Origin: Candidatus Atribacteria bacterium
Lineage (GTDB): Bacteria; Atribacterota; JS1; SB-45; 34-128
Assembly (NCBI GenBank): GCA_003451675.1
Contig: DMCY01000038.1
Location: 1 to 12,148, forward strand
Reading direction: 5' to 3'
Length of the DNA stretch: 12,148 nt
Shown here in pieces: positions 5,868-11,441 of this stretch. Numbering within the stretch: position 1 is the first letter of the stretch; every line of letters begins with the position of its first letter. The notes below the pieces were generated by a model, which worked only from the letters and a program-made list of their open reading frames with translations, made no database searches and had not been told where the DNA came from. Both the position numbers and the translations under genes were made by a program.

Positions 5868-6221
5868 TCATCCCTTCATTCCGGATAATTCTTTCTGCAC
5901 TTCCGCAAAACGTAGGGAATAATACTCCCGGTTCTGCCGATACCCTCCCTTCTCAAAAAGTTGCCCAAAGGTGCCAGGCACCTTTGGGCAACTTTTGACT
6001 TTGGCTACTAAGTCATTACCATTATTATGGAAGATGTTTTTACTAATGATAGTATCCATCACTCCTTCAATAGTTGCATCTTGAGCTGCAAAGTCGACAT
6101 AGTCTCCGTCATCTACGTTCTTGGGATTATTCAGGGTTAGATTTACGGTTTTAGCTGCACTATCCCTAAACTGCAGATAGAGTCTCTTGTAACTGGTTAC
6201 TTCTCCTAATTCGGTTGCCAT
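5868..6221 (-). CDS. DUF2922 family protein with repeat-derived C-terminal extension
   Basis: A 117-residue frame. Residues 1-75 are DUF2922-like: MATELGEVTSYKRLYLQFRD, KTVNLTLNNPKNVDDGDYVD, then IEGVMDTIISKNIF and NDLVAKV, matching the family's K-L-x-F-x-n-x-x-G-K-x-v, D-D-P and VMDxIIxKNIF...GGDLVxKV pattern. Family members are about 70-75 residues and occur mostly in Bacillota, often beside DUF1659, which is absent here. After LVAKVKS the frame enters a perfect 20-bp palindrome (CPKVPGTFGQLF) and continues into 28 residues I do not recognise (GGYRQNREYYSLRFAEVQ...). AAGGAG at 6234-6239 is 12 bases from ATG 6221; an ATG at 6233 touches that site and is less likely. The role of DUF2922 is unknown. 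Confidence 0.72.
   Translation of the reverse strand: MATELGEVTSYKRLYLQFRDSAAKTVNLTLNNPKNVDDGDYVDFAAQDATIEGVMDTIISKNIFHNNGNDLVAKVKSCPKVPGTFGQLFEKGGYRQNREYYSLRFAEVQKELSGMKG
5956..5996. repeat. 20-bp perfect REP-like palindrome (core GGTGCCAGGCACC)
   Basis: The arms 5956-5975 and 5977-5996 are perfect reverse complements around one central A. This palindrome type recurs in many bacterial genomes and resembles the imperfect palindromes associated with Y1 (IS200-like/REP) transposases. Here it lies in frame inside the DUF2922 gene. Confidence 0.85.
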
Positions 6222-6257
6222 TATTTTTTTCATCTCCTTCTTAGTAATTGTCTGATT

Positions 6258-6316
6258 TGTCATTGCGAGGAATGTAATAAGCCTGCCCAGCGAAAGCAGG
6301 GGAAGCAATCTCTACT
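6258..6316. repeat. REP-like element, longer TGTCATTGCGAGG...AAGCAATCTCTACT variant
   Basis: It shares both ends with the element at 10373-10413 (TGTCATTGCGAGG and GAAGCAATCTCTACT), but its middle is different and forms a CCTGC/GCAGG hairpin (6282-6286 with 6296-6300). It lies in the 5' region of the minus-strand DUF2922 gene and creates a spurious upstream extension of that frame. Confidence 0.75.
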
Positions 6317-6392
6317 CGCAACTCGCACCTTGTTTTTCCATCTTGCATTTCTTTTCCTTTCTTTTTCTTGGACTCGATACCCGATACTCGAT
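6314..6392. repeat. Heptamer repeat cassettes ACTCGCA and ACTCGAT
   Basis: Two copies of ACTCGCA (6314-6327) are followed, after a T-rich interval, by ACTCGAT, ACCCGAT, ACTCGAT in perfect phase (6372-6392). Confidence 0.7.
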
Positions 6393-6406
6393 GCTATATT
6401 TTAAGC

Positions 6407-6435
6407 TTGCTTTTTCTCTTGCTTTATAGTAATAT
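6407..6435 (+). promoter_or_regulatory. Candidate promoter of the AAA_14/DUF4143 ATPase gene
   Basis: TTGCTT (6407-6412) and TAATAT (6430-6435) are 17 bases apart. The same box pair type (TTGCAC-17-TAATAT) precedes the related gene at 8009, which supports both. Transcripts would have a leader of about 155 bases containing a 10-bp stem (6450-6459 with 6473-6484, two-base bulge). Confidence 0.35.
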
Positions 6436-6569
6436 TAAATAAATATTTATATAGGGAAACTAATGGATAATATTTCCCTCTATAAAAGACGCATTATATT
6501 AGATTAACTAAAACCTAATATTTTTGTAAATTATACTAACTCATTATCTTACAGTTGTAGAGCACACCT

Positions 6570-6583
6570 ATACGCTCTACGCT
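6570..6583. repeat. Heptamer pair ATACGCT, CTACGCT beside the ATPase ribosome site
   Basis: Two seven-base units in phase, five bases before the GAGGT ribosome site (6589-6593). The same units occur at 3258-3278 and 3679-3685. Confidence 0.5.
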
Positions 6584-6597
6584 AATATGAGGTAATT

Positions 6598-7905
6598 ATG
6601 ATAGAAAAAGAGATATTGTCAGAAATGATTTTAGATTATCAAAAAAATATCTTACCCCCTTTAGTAGAAAGAGAACTACAGAATCACATTGACCTGGAAA
6701 TCCCACTTAATAGGGCAATTGCTATTTTGGGTCCCCGAAGAAGCGGCAAAACATTCTTTCTTTACTCCTTATTAAAAAAACTCATCCGGAAGGGAATTAA
6801 AAAAGAAAGAACCTTATACATAAATTTTGAAAATCCAAGATTAGTCGCCATGGATTGCAAAGATTTAACTTCTTTATTAGATACCTTTTATGAAATTTAT
6901 CCGGAAAATAAAAAGCAAAAAATATGGCTTTTCTTAGATGAAATCCAAGTCATTGAAAATTGGGAGATTTTCATAAGAGATGTCTTAGATAAAAGAAAGG
7001 CTTTTGTGTTTATTTCTGGTTCTTCCTCCAAACTTTTATCCCGAGAAATTGCCACCTCTCTCCGGGGCAGAACTTTAGATTATTTGATCTTACCTTTCTC
7101 CTTTAAAGAATATTTAAGATTAAAAAATATTAATTATAAAAAGTATTTATCTTCCGAAGAAAAGGCAAATTTATTGAATGCATTTAGGAAATATTTTTCC
7201 TGGGGAGGTTACCCGGAAGTACTCCTCTATCCCCAAGAAAGCAAAAGGTTGATCAATGAAATTATAGAAGTTACCATCTACCGAGATCTTATGGAGAGGC
7301 ATAAAATAAGAAATCTAAAAGTAATTAAACTGATGTTCAACTATTTAATTAAAGGAAGAGCCTTTTCTGTTCACAAATTCTACAATTTTCTTAAATCATT
7401 AAATATCAAAGTAAGCAAAAATAGTGTATATAATTACTTGGAATATTTTAACGATGCTTTTATCTTCTTCCCTTTAAGAAGATTTTCCTGGTCTTTAAAA
7501 AATGCCGAACAGAGCATTCCTAAAATATATTCAGTCGATAATGGCTTAATTGAAGGCATAGTAGGTGAGAACAAAAGTAGTAAATTGGAAAACTTAGTTT
7601 TTCTTTCTCTTCTAAGAAAAGGCTTAAAACCAAACGAAGAAATCTTTTACTATCTCTCTAATAATGAAGAAGTGGATTTTTTAATTAAAAAAGGAAGAAA
7701 AATTATCACTTTAATTCAGTCTTGTTTTGATTCATCCGATTACCAAACCAAAGAGAGAGAAACAAAAGCCCTAATTAGAGCCAGCAAAGAATTAAATTGC
7801 TCTCATTTATTAATTATTACTTCAAATGATGAAGGCGAAGAAAAAATCAAAGATAAAAAAATAAAATATATACCCTTATGGAAATGGCTGCTGAATTCTA
7901 AATGA
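6598..7905 (+). CDS. AAA_14/DUF4143 ATP-binding protein, complete
   Basis: A 435-residue P-loop ATPase. Walker A is GPRRSGKT (residues 45-52) and Walker B is IWLFLDEIQ (109-117). The block ISGSSSKLLSREIATSLRGR (140-159) and WGGYPEVL (202-209) are hallmarks of the family. DUF4143 follows (about 220-375): KIYSVDNGLIEGIVG and YYLSNNEEVDFLIKKGRKI, the latter like the EVDF strand of a PD-(D/E)XK-type fold. The C-terminus (380-435) is a mixed alpha/beta tail ending WLLNSK. GAGGT at 6589-6593 is four bases from ATG 6598. Such ATPases are abundant in archaea and AT-rich anaerobes; their role is unsettled, with links to nucleic-acid handling and accessory DNA. Three relics of the family lie in this window; this is the only whole copy. 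Confidence 0.93.
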   Translation: MIEKEILSEMILDYQKNILPPLVERELQNHIDLEIPLNRAIAILGPRRSGKTFFLYSLLKKLIRKGIKKERTLYINFENPRLVAMDCKDLTSLLDTFYEIYPENKKQKIWLFLDEIQVIENWEIFIRDVLDKRKAFVFISGSSSKLLSREIATSLRGRTLDYLILPFSFKEYLRLKNINYKKYLSSEEKANLLNAFRKYFSWGGYPEVLLYPQESKRLINEIIEVTIYRDLMERHKIRNLKVIKLMFNYLIKGRAFSVHKFYNFLKSLNIKVSKNSVYNYLEYFNDAFIFFPLRRFSWSLKNAEQSIPKIYSVDNGLIEGIVGENKSSKLENLVFLSLLRKGLKPNEEIFYYLSNNEEVDFLIKKGRKIITLIQSCFDSSDYQTKERETKALIRASKELNCSHLLIITSNDEGEEKIKDKKIKYIPLWKWLLNSK

Positions 7906-7923
7906 TATTTCTGAACCCCCTTT

Positions 7924-7994
7924 TTGCACTTGCTATATTATATAAGTAATATGCTAAAATAACCTTACTAATATTATAATAATATGCTAAAATA
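7924..7994 (+). promoter_or_regulatory. Candidate promoter with a 15-bp direct repeat
   Basis: TTGCAC (7924-7929) and TAATAT (7947-7952) are 17 bases apart. The string TAATATGCTAAAATA occurs exactly twice, at 7947-7961 and 7980-7994, 33 bases apart (about three helical turns), the second copy ending just before the GAGG ribosome site (7997-8000). The repeat could be an operator or a chance duplication. Confidence 0.4.
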
Positions 7995-8008
7995 GTGAGG
8001 TAATATAT

Positions 8009-8870
8009 TTGAAAAATATGAAAAAATTAAAAGCACGAAGAATTGTAAATAAGGTTATGAGTAGGCTTTTAAAGGGTAATTATTAAATTGTACTTTTAGG
8101 AGCCAGGCAAGTAGGCAAGACTAGTATAATGTATTTATTGATGGACGGCCTCCTGCAAGTAGAAAAAGTTGAAAAAAACAGAGTCTTTTATTTTGACCTG
8201 GAAGATATGAATTTATTAGAAGTAGTAAATAAGGGGGTTGAAGAGTTTATTGCTTTCCTTAAGGCAAGTGGGGCAGATTTAAAAGAGAGATGCTTTATCT
8301 TTTATGTGCGGAATATCAAGGCGTACCTTTGAGCGTTATCTATTTATTCTGGAAAGCACTTTTATTATAAGATTAATCAATCCCTTTTACTCGAATAAGA
8401 TAAAAGAAGTTGCCAGGATGCCTAAATTATATTTTATGGATACCGGGATTAGAAATATAATTGTAGGTGACCTAAATTCTTTAGAAGGGAGAAGGGATTC
8501 CGGTAGCTTGGTGGAAAATTCTGTATTTTTAATGCTTTTAACTGGTAAGGGGCCACTTGATGAAATATATTATTGGAGGACAAAAGCCGGTGCTGAAATG
8601 GATTTTGTTTTAAAGGCTGAGGGTGAGAGATTGCAGGGTTATGAAGTGAAATATCGACCTTTTAAAGAAGCAAAAATTACCAGAAGTACCAGATCCTATA
8701 TAAAGGGGTATTCTCCCGTTCTAACCTGTATATGTACCAAGAATTATTATCAAGATGAAATAAATATGGATTTAATGGGTTTTAGTGGTTTAAATAATAA
8801 ATCTAAGCTTATATTTTTACCAGCATATTTCCTTTCCAAAGGAAATATTTTCACTCATTGTGAGCTCTGA
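8009..8870 (+). pseudogene. Decayed AAA_14/DUF4143 ATPase with internal stop and large deletion
   Basis: From TTG 8009 (GAGG ribosome site eight bases upstream; ATG 8018 also in frame) the frame reads KNMKKLKARRIVNKVMSRLL, KGNY, then TAA, then IVLLGARQVGKTSIM with a good Walker A. It continues through FYFDLEDMNLL to about residue 100. Walker B, the SGSS/LRGR block and GGYPE are missing. At about 8304-8315 the frame shifts into the DUF4143 half: GISRRTFERYLFILESTFII, MPKLYFMDTGIRN, GSLVENSVFLML, YYWRTKAGAEMDFVLKAEGE, EVKY, and a normal end near IFLPAY. A deletion of roughly 170-190 codons plus a frame change and a nonsense codon make it a pseudogene. It is a different lineage from the 6598 ATPase. 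Confidence 0.88.
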
Positions 8871-8884
8871 TTTATCTGGGCGCG

Positions 8885-8929
8885 GCAATCTCTACTAATC
8901 ACGTAGGACAGGCGTCTCACCTGTCTTAC
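8885..8929. repeat. REP-like remnants: GCAATCTCTACT end and GACAGG/CCTGTC hairpin
   Basis: GCAATCTCTACT (8885-8896) is the 3' end of the element seen whole at 10373. Next to it, GTAGGACAGG (8903-8912) pairs with CCTGTCTTAC (8920-8929) with one wobble, another widespread hairpin type. Together they separate the ATPase pseudogene from the vapBC promoter. Confidence 0.65.
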
Positions 8930-8952
8930 CATGCGGCTGGAAGTAATAAATA

Positions 8953-8981
8953 TTGACAAATATTTTACTTCTTATTATAAT
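8953..8981 (+). promoter_or_regulatory. Consensus sigma70-type promoter of vapBC
   Basis: TTGACA (8953-8958) and TATAAT (8976-8981) are exact, with a 17-base spacer. The -10 lies within the palindrome TATTATAATA (8974-8983), a possible site for autoregulation by the AbrB-fold antitoxin. The start of transcription would be near 8988, about 30 bases before vapB. Confidence 0.8.
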
Positions 8982-9018
8982 ATAAATGAAAATGATATAA
9001 GTAAAAGAAGGTACAAAA

Positions 9019-9258
9019 ATGAAGACTACAATAAAAGTCAGTAGTAAATATCAAATTGTTATTCCTCGAGAAGCCCGTAAAAAATTAAATCTTAAGGCTG
9101 GGGACAAGTTAATTGTAAAAGCTAACAACGAAAAAATAATTATCTACCCCCAACCAAAAAGTTACGCCAAATATTCCTTAGGCTTGGGGAAAGAGACCTG
9201 GCAAGATATAGATGCAACTGAATATGTTCGAAAGGAAAGGGAAACGTGGAAGAGTTAA
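9019..9258 (+). CDS. vapB: VapB-type antitoxin, SpoVT-AbrB fold
   Basis: A 79-residue protein. Residues 3-46 are a swapped-hairpin AbrB domain: IKVSSKYQIVIPREARKKLN, LKAGDKLIV and EKIIIYPQ. The tail (50-79, SYAKYSLGLGKETWQDIDAT...) has the hydrophobic and acidic pattern that in this family wraps the toxin's active site. AGAAGG (9006-9011) is seven bases from ATG 9019. It overlaps the PIN toxin gene by 13 bases, the usual antitoxin-first order, under a strong promoter. By family behaviour it neutralises VapC and, with it, represses its own promoter. It looks intact. Confidence 0.92.
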   Translation: MKTTIKVSSKYQIVIPREARKKLNLKAGDKLIVKANNEKIIIYPQPKSYAKYSLGLGKETWQDIDATEYVRKERETWKS

Positions 9259-9686
9259 AGTTAAAGGGAAAGATCATAGGGCTGGATACTATGGTATTTA
9301 TTTATCACTTTGAAGAGAATCAGGCATATTCTCCCCTGACTTTTTCTATTTTTGAAAGTTTAGAAAAAGGAAACTTTAATGCTATTACCTCTACCCTAAC
9401 TTTATTAGAAATTTTGGTTAAACCCAAAAAAGAGAATAATTTACTTCTTACTGAGAGATATAAATTATTGTTTGAAACCTTTCCTAATTTACAGGTGAAA
9501 ACACTAAATGAAAATACCGCTGATATTGCTTCCAGTTTAAGAGCTAATTATAGTATTAACACTCCCGATGCTATTCAGATAGCTACTTCCTTAGAGGCAA
9601 AAGCTGATATATTTATTACTAATGATGCAACTTTGAAAAAAATATCAGAAATAAAAGTTTTATTGTTAAGTGAAATGTTAAAATAG
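9246..9686 (+). CDS. vapC: VapC-type PIN-domain ribonuclease toxin
   Basis: A 146-residue PIN domain. The four expected acidic residues are present: D14 (IIGLDTMVFIYHFE), E55 (TLLEILVKP), D108 (TPDAIQIATS) and D127 (DIFITND), so the metal-dependent RNase site looks complete. The start is GTG 9246, inside the vapB coding end, preceded by AAAGGAAAGG (9231-9240) at five-base spacing; the overlap suggests translational coupling. Family members cleave tRNA or rRNA, but the target here cannot be read from the sequence. The C-terminus ends with the normal KVLLLSEMLK strand/helix. The pair appears functional and is the only fully intact toxin-antitoxin locus in the window. Confidence 0.93.
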   Translation: MEELKLKGKIIGLDTMVFIYHFEENQAYSPLTFSIFESLEKGNFNAITSTLTLLEILVKPKKENNLLLTERYKLLFETFPNLQVKTLNENTADIASSLRANYSINTPDAIQIATSLEAKADIFITNDATLKKISEIKVLLLSEMLK

Positions 9687-9721
9687 ACCATCTCCCTTTT
9701 TTCTGTCCTGTATTTTTTCCC

Positions 9722-9769
9722 GACCGGCAGATCGGATGACCGGATCTTCCTTCTGGAAGCCACCGGTAG
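9722..9769. repeat. Octamer repeat cassette (GACCGGCA/GATCGGAT type)
   Basis: Units GACCGGCA, GATCGGAT and GACCGGAT run in 8-base phase from 9722 to 9745, with weaker units (TGGAAGCC, ACCGGTAG) to about 9769. It lies 35 bases after vapC. G+C is higher than in the surrounding DNA. Confidence 0.55.
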
Positions 9770-9873
9770 TTATTCTGATTATCTAATCAGATGTATGCCA
9801 AATGCCGGATCAAGGCAGTGATTATTAACTTAAAAAGCACATTCTCAAAGTTTTAAAAGCTGAATAATATTAA

Positions 9874-9901
9874 CAAAATGATACAGAGAACCGTCCCCTG
9901 T
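9874..9901. repeat. 28-bp exact dispersed repeat (core GAGAACCGTCCCCTGT), copy 1
   Basis: Identical over 28 bases to 11542-11569. The GAACCGTCCCCTGT core resembles one arm of the REP-like sequences linked to Y1/IS200-type transposases. Copy 1 abuts the 5' truncated winged-helix relic and supplies its ATG (9878); copy 2 lies just before the nucleotidyltransferase gene. A shorter relative (AGGGGACGG) is seen on the other strand near 2967. Confidence 0.85.
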
Positions 9902-10120
9902 ATTTTGAAAAAAGAAAAACTTCACAAATTAGATATAAACGAAAGACAGAGAAAGGCGATAGAATATCTTAAGATTCACAAAAATATTACAAGAAAAATA
10001 TATATAGAAATTAATAATATATCTCCTAGACAAGCAAACAAAGATTTAAATGATCTACTTGAGAAAAGACTAATCAGAAAACAGGGAAGAGGAAGAGCTA
10101 TATCTTACATTTTAAAATAA
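9878..10120 (+). pseudogene. 5'-truncated gene: C-terminal winged-helix domain of a Fic or AlbA_2/RecG-like protein
   Basis: The frame has 80 residues. The first ten or so (MIQRTVPC) are translated dispersed repeat. From about residue 16 it reads KLDINERQRKAIEYLKIHKN, ITRKIYIEINNISPRQANKD and LNDLLEKRLIRKQGRGRAIS before YILK. This is the winged helix-turn-helix that ends many Fic-domain and AlbA_2 (RecG-like) regulators, typically LNERQxKAIEYxKexGxITNxEYxEL...RDLxxLxxKGxLxxxGxGRxTxYxL. All upstream domains are missing, cut off exactly where the repeat begins. A small DNA-binding protein could still be made, but no ribosome site is seen. Which parent family it came from cannot be decided. Confidence 0.75.
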
Positions 10121-10139
10121 ATGCACGATAAATGCACGA
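10118..10139. repeat. 11-bp perfect tandem duplication at the stop codon
   Basis: TAAATGCACGA occurs twice head to tail; the first three bases are the stop codon of the winged-helix relic. A different 11-bp duplication sits at the same place in the relic ending at 10823. Confidence 0.85.
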
Positions 10140-10147
10140 TTTTTATT

Positions 10148-10170
10148 CCTTCTCTCGTGACGGGAGAGGG
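10148..10170. repeat. REP-like hairpin CCTTCTCTCG/CGGGAGAGGG
   Basis: The arms pair with two G-U type positions around GAC or a short loop. It is a variant of the CCCTCTCCC/GGGAGAGGG hairpin at 5423-5445 and may terminate transcription from the left. Confidence 0.55.
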
Positions 10171-10181
10171 CTTAATTAGCA

Positions 10182-10237
10182 GGATGGCCGACTAAAGTGA
10201 CCGGCCAACCAGGTGACTGGAAGACCGGTAGATTAAT
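10182..10237. repeat. Octamer repeat cassette (TGACCGGC/AGACCGGT type)
   Basis: Seven in-phase octamers from GGATGGCC to AGATTAAT, the clearest being TGACCGGC, TGACTGGA and AGACCGGT. It is followed by two heptamer units (ACTTGCA, TCTCGCA) at 10241-10254, showing the two repeat classes side by side. Confidence 0.55.
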
Positions 10238-10265
10238 TTAACTTGCATCTCGCAACCTGAATAAT

Positions 10266-10294
10266 TTGACATCCCAATTTTTTTACAGTATAAT
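10266..10294 (+). promoter_or_regulatory. Consensus sigma70-type promoter without a recognisable gene
   Basis: TTGACA (10266-10271) and TATAAT (10289-10294) are exact with a 17-base spacer. Just downstream are GTTCA-CATTC-TGAAC (10303-10317) and ACATTC...GAATGT inverted repeats, which could be operators or RNA stems. No ribosome site or frame of note follows for about 700 bases, only REP-like elements and a relic. It may be the promoter of a lost gene or of a small RNA. Confidence 0.6.
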
Positions 10295-10334
10295 TTTCTT
10301 AAGTTCACATTCTGAACATTCTACAATTATGAAT

Positions 10335-10413
10335 GTAGGGGTGGGATTTATCCAACCCGTCTTATCTTTAAATGTCATTGCGAGGGAGTGAAACGACCGA
10401 AGCAATCTCTACT
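10335..10413. repeat. REP cluster: GGGTGGGAT/ATCCAACCC hairpin and full TGTCATTGCGAGG element
   Basis: GGGTGGGAT (10339-10347) pairs with ATCCAACCC (10350-10358) with one mismatch. It is followed by the full 41-base element 10373-10413, of which 3440-3475 is an exact shorter copy. Both are dispersed repeat types and lie in the predicted transcript of the 10266 promoter. Confidence 0.75.
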
Positions 10414-10654
10414 TACATCTTTTTTGTCTTTATTGCATAAAATTCATACACGCTAAAAACCAAATAATACAAGGTTTTCAGAGCCCTCTTAAAAATATAA
10501 AAAGTATTCATCACGCAAATTATCACAAAAACAAGTAAAAAAGTACTAAAAATAGCTTTTTTAGCTCTTGAAAGGGTTGATATATAAGGCTTTTAAGAGA
10601 AACCTACGTATAAGGCGTGTAACGCATTTTTTTGAGGTCCTTAAGGTAAAACCC
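10414..10654. other. Intergenic stretch without recognised gene
   Basis: AT-rich DNA between the REP cluster and the winged-helix relic. T-runs at 10419-10427 could end transcripts from 10266. One frame in the 10530-10575 region reads KVLKIAFLALERVDI, too short to assign. A frame opening at 10568 runs through non-conserved sequence into the relic. Confidence 0.4.
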
Positions 10655-10823
10655 TATCTTCCTTCAAATAAACGCCGTGAGGAGCGTTATATTAGATATA
10701 GCTCAAAAGGCTTATATTATAAGGGTTTTAGACAGCTTAATTATAAAAGAACTTATTGAAAAGAATATTATAAGAAGAGTAGGTAAAGGAAAAGATACAT
10801 ATTATATATTTGTGACCGAATAG
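10655..10823 (+). pseudogene. Frameshifted winged-helix relic, same type as 9878-10120
   Basis: The last 31 codons (10731-10823) read DSLIIKELIEKNIIRRVGKG and KDTYYIFVTE, the final helix and wing of the same winged-helix family as 9878-10120 and the tail of 3982-4236. Upstream, a different frame reads NKRREERYIRYSSKGLYYKG then FRQL (about 10667-10740), which aligns roughly with the NERQ...ITNxEYxEL part. The two frames meet near 10735, implying at least one indel and probably a small deletion. No start or ribosome site. The more 5' domains are gone. Confidence 0.6.
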
Positions 10824-10833
10824 TGACCGAATG
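10812..10833. repeat. 11-bp tandem duplication at the relic's stop codon
   Basis: GTGACCGAATA (10812-10822) and GTGACCGAATG (10823-10833) lie head to tail with the TAG stop across the junction. Same length and position as the duplication at 10118-10139, but different sequence. Confidence 0.8.
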
Positions 10834-10852
10834 ACAACCTATGTTTAAAGAA

Positions 10853-10875
10853 ATTACCGGTGGTTTTGCGGTAAT
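10853..10875. repeat. Short hairpin ATTACCG/CGGTAAT
   Basis: A perfect 7-bp stem with a 9-base loop, directly before the octamer cassette. No T-run follows, so it is not a typical terminator. Confidence 0.4.
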
Positions 10876-10880
10876 AACTC

Positions 10881-10977
10881 TAACTAGGTGAACTGGTTAA
10901 TTTGCCGACTGGCTGATTGGTCGATTGGTAGATTATCTTGATTGGCTGATCGGCAGATTGCTAGATTGGTGACTTTT
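10881..10977. repeat. Octamer repeat cassette (GATTGG type), the longest in the window
   Basis: About eleven units in 8-base phase, typified by CCGACTGG, CTGATTGG, TCGATTGG and CTGATCGG, with a single one-base slip near 10937. Reading in the plus direction most units are NNGAYYGG. It fills the gap between the relic and hicA. Confidence 0.7.
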
Positions 10978-11015
10978 TAGAATAAATTTATATTATAAAG
11001 TGATGTAATGATATA

Positions 11016-11227
11016 ATGAAAATAGGAGAAGTAATTAAAAAAATAAAAAAAGATGGTGGTACTTAGTGAGAATTAAGGGAAGCCATAGACAATATAAGCA
11101 CCCTAATAAAAAGGGCTTAGTTACAATTTCAGGTCATTTGAGAAATGATCTTGCCAAGGGAACCTTAAATAGTATTTTAAAACAATCAGGTTTAAAGGAG
11201 GTAAAGGAGGTAAAGGAGGATGGTTGA
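11016..11227 (+). pseudogene. hicA: HicA-type mRNA interferase toxin gene, frameshifted
   Basis: ATG 11016 gives MKIGEVIKKIKKDGGT then TAG. Restoring one T between 11057 and 11058 gives DGWYLVRIKGSHRQYKHPNK and onward GLVTISGHLRNDLAKGTLNS, ILKQSGL, KEVKEVKEDG, ending at TGA 11225-11227. That is a standard HicA (about 70 residues) with the catalytic histidine in GSHRQY and the basic RNA-binding surface. As sequenced the product is cut after 16 residues and lacks the histidine, so the toxin is off. The stop-proximal end overlaps hicB by eight bases, the normal hicA-hicB order. A weak TATAAT-like box overlaps the start and no good promoter was found. A sequencing error is the main alternative. 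Confidence 0.85.
11194..11220 (+). promoter_or_regulatory. Triple tandem Shine-Dalgarno repeat before hicB
   Basis: AAAGGAGGT occurs at 11194-11202 and 11203-11211, and AAAGGAGG again at 11212-11219. Each is complementary to the 16S rRNA 3' end. The second copy has ideal spacing (nine bases from its GGAGG to ATG 11220); the third abuts the ATG. In the hicA frame the 9-bp unit encodes KEV, so copy number can change without frameshift. Confidence 0.85.
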
Positions 11228-11441
11228 ATATACCATTATTATAGAGAAGGCAGAAGGTAATTACTCTGCATACTGCCCAGACCTACCTGGATGTATTGCT
11301 ACTGGTTTTACACCAGAAGAGACCATTCAGAGGATGAAAGAGGCTATAAAATTTCATCTAGAAGGATTAAAGAAGGAGAAAATTGCCATTCCTGAATCTT
11401 CTACCAAGGCTGTATCTATTGGAATAGCAGTGAATCAGTGA
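11220..11441 (+). CDS. hicB: HicB-type antitoxin, short form
   Basis: A 73-residue partial-RNase-H-fold protein: MVEYTIIIEKAEGNYSAYCP, DLPGCIATGFTPEETIQRMK, then EAIKFHLEGLKKEKIAIPES. The YSAYCPDLPGCIATG block and the EAI..HLEGL helix define HicB. It is the short form, with no C-terminal helix-turn-helix or ribbon-helix-helix, so DNA binding and autoregulation are doubtful. ATG 11220 overlaps the hicA end and sits behind three tandem Shine-Dalgarno sites. With hicA frameshifted, hicB is an orphan antitoxin that could still counter related HicA toxins elsewhere. Confidence 0.92.
   Translation: MVEYTIIIEKAEGNYSAYCPDLPGCIATGFTPEETIQRMKEAIKFHLEGLKKEKIAIPESSTKAVSIGIAVNQ

Noticed and set aside
9575..9763. 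Minus-strand 62-codon frame over the vapC end
   Set aside because: Antisense to the PIN domain and its repeat cassette, no conserved features.
10568..10759. 63-codon frame as an intact gene
   Set aside because: Only its end resembles a winged-helix domain, and the match continues in a different frame, so it is treated as part of a relic.
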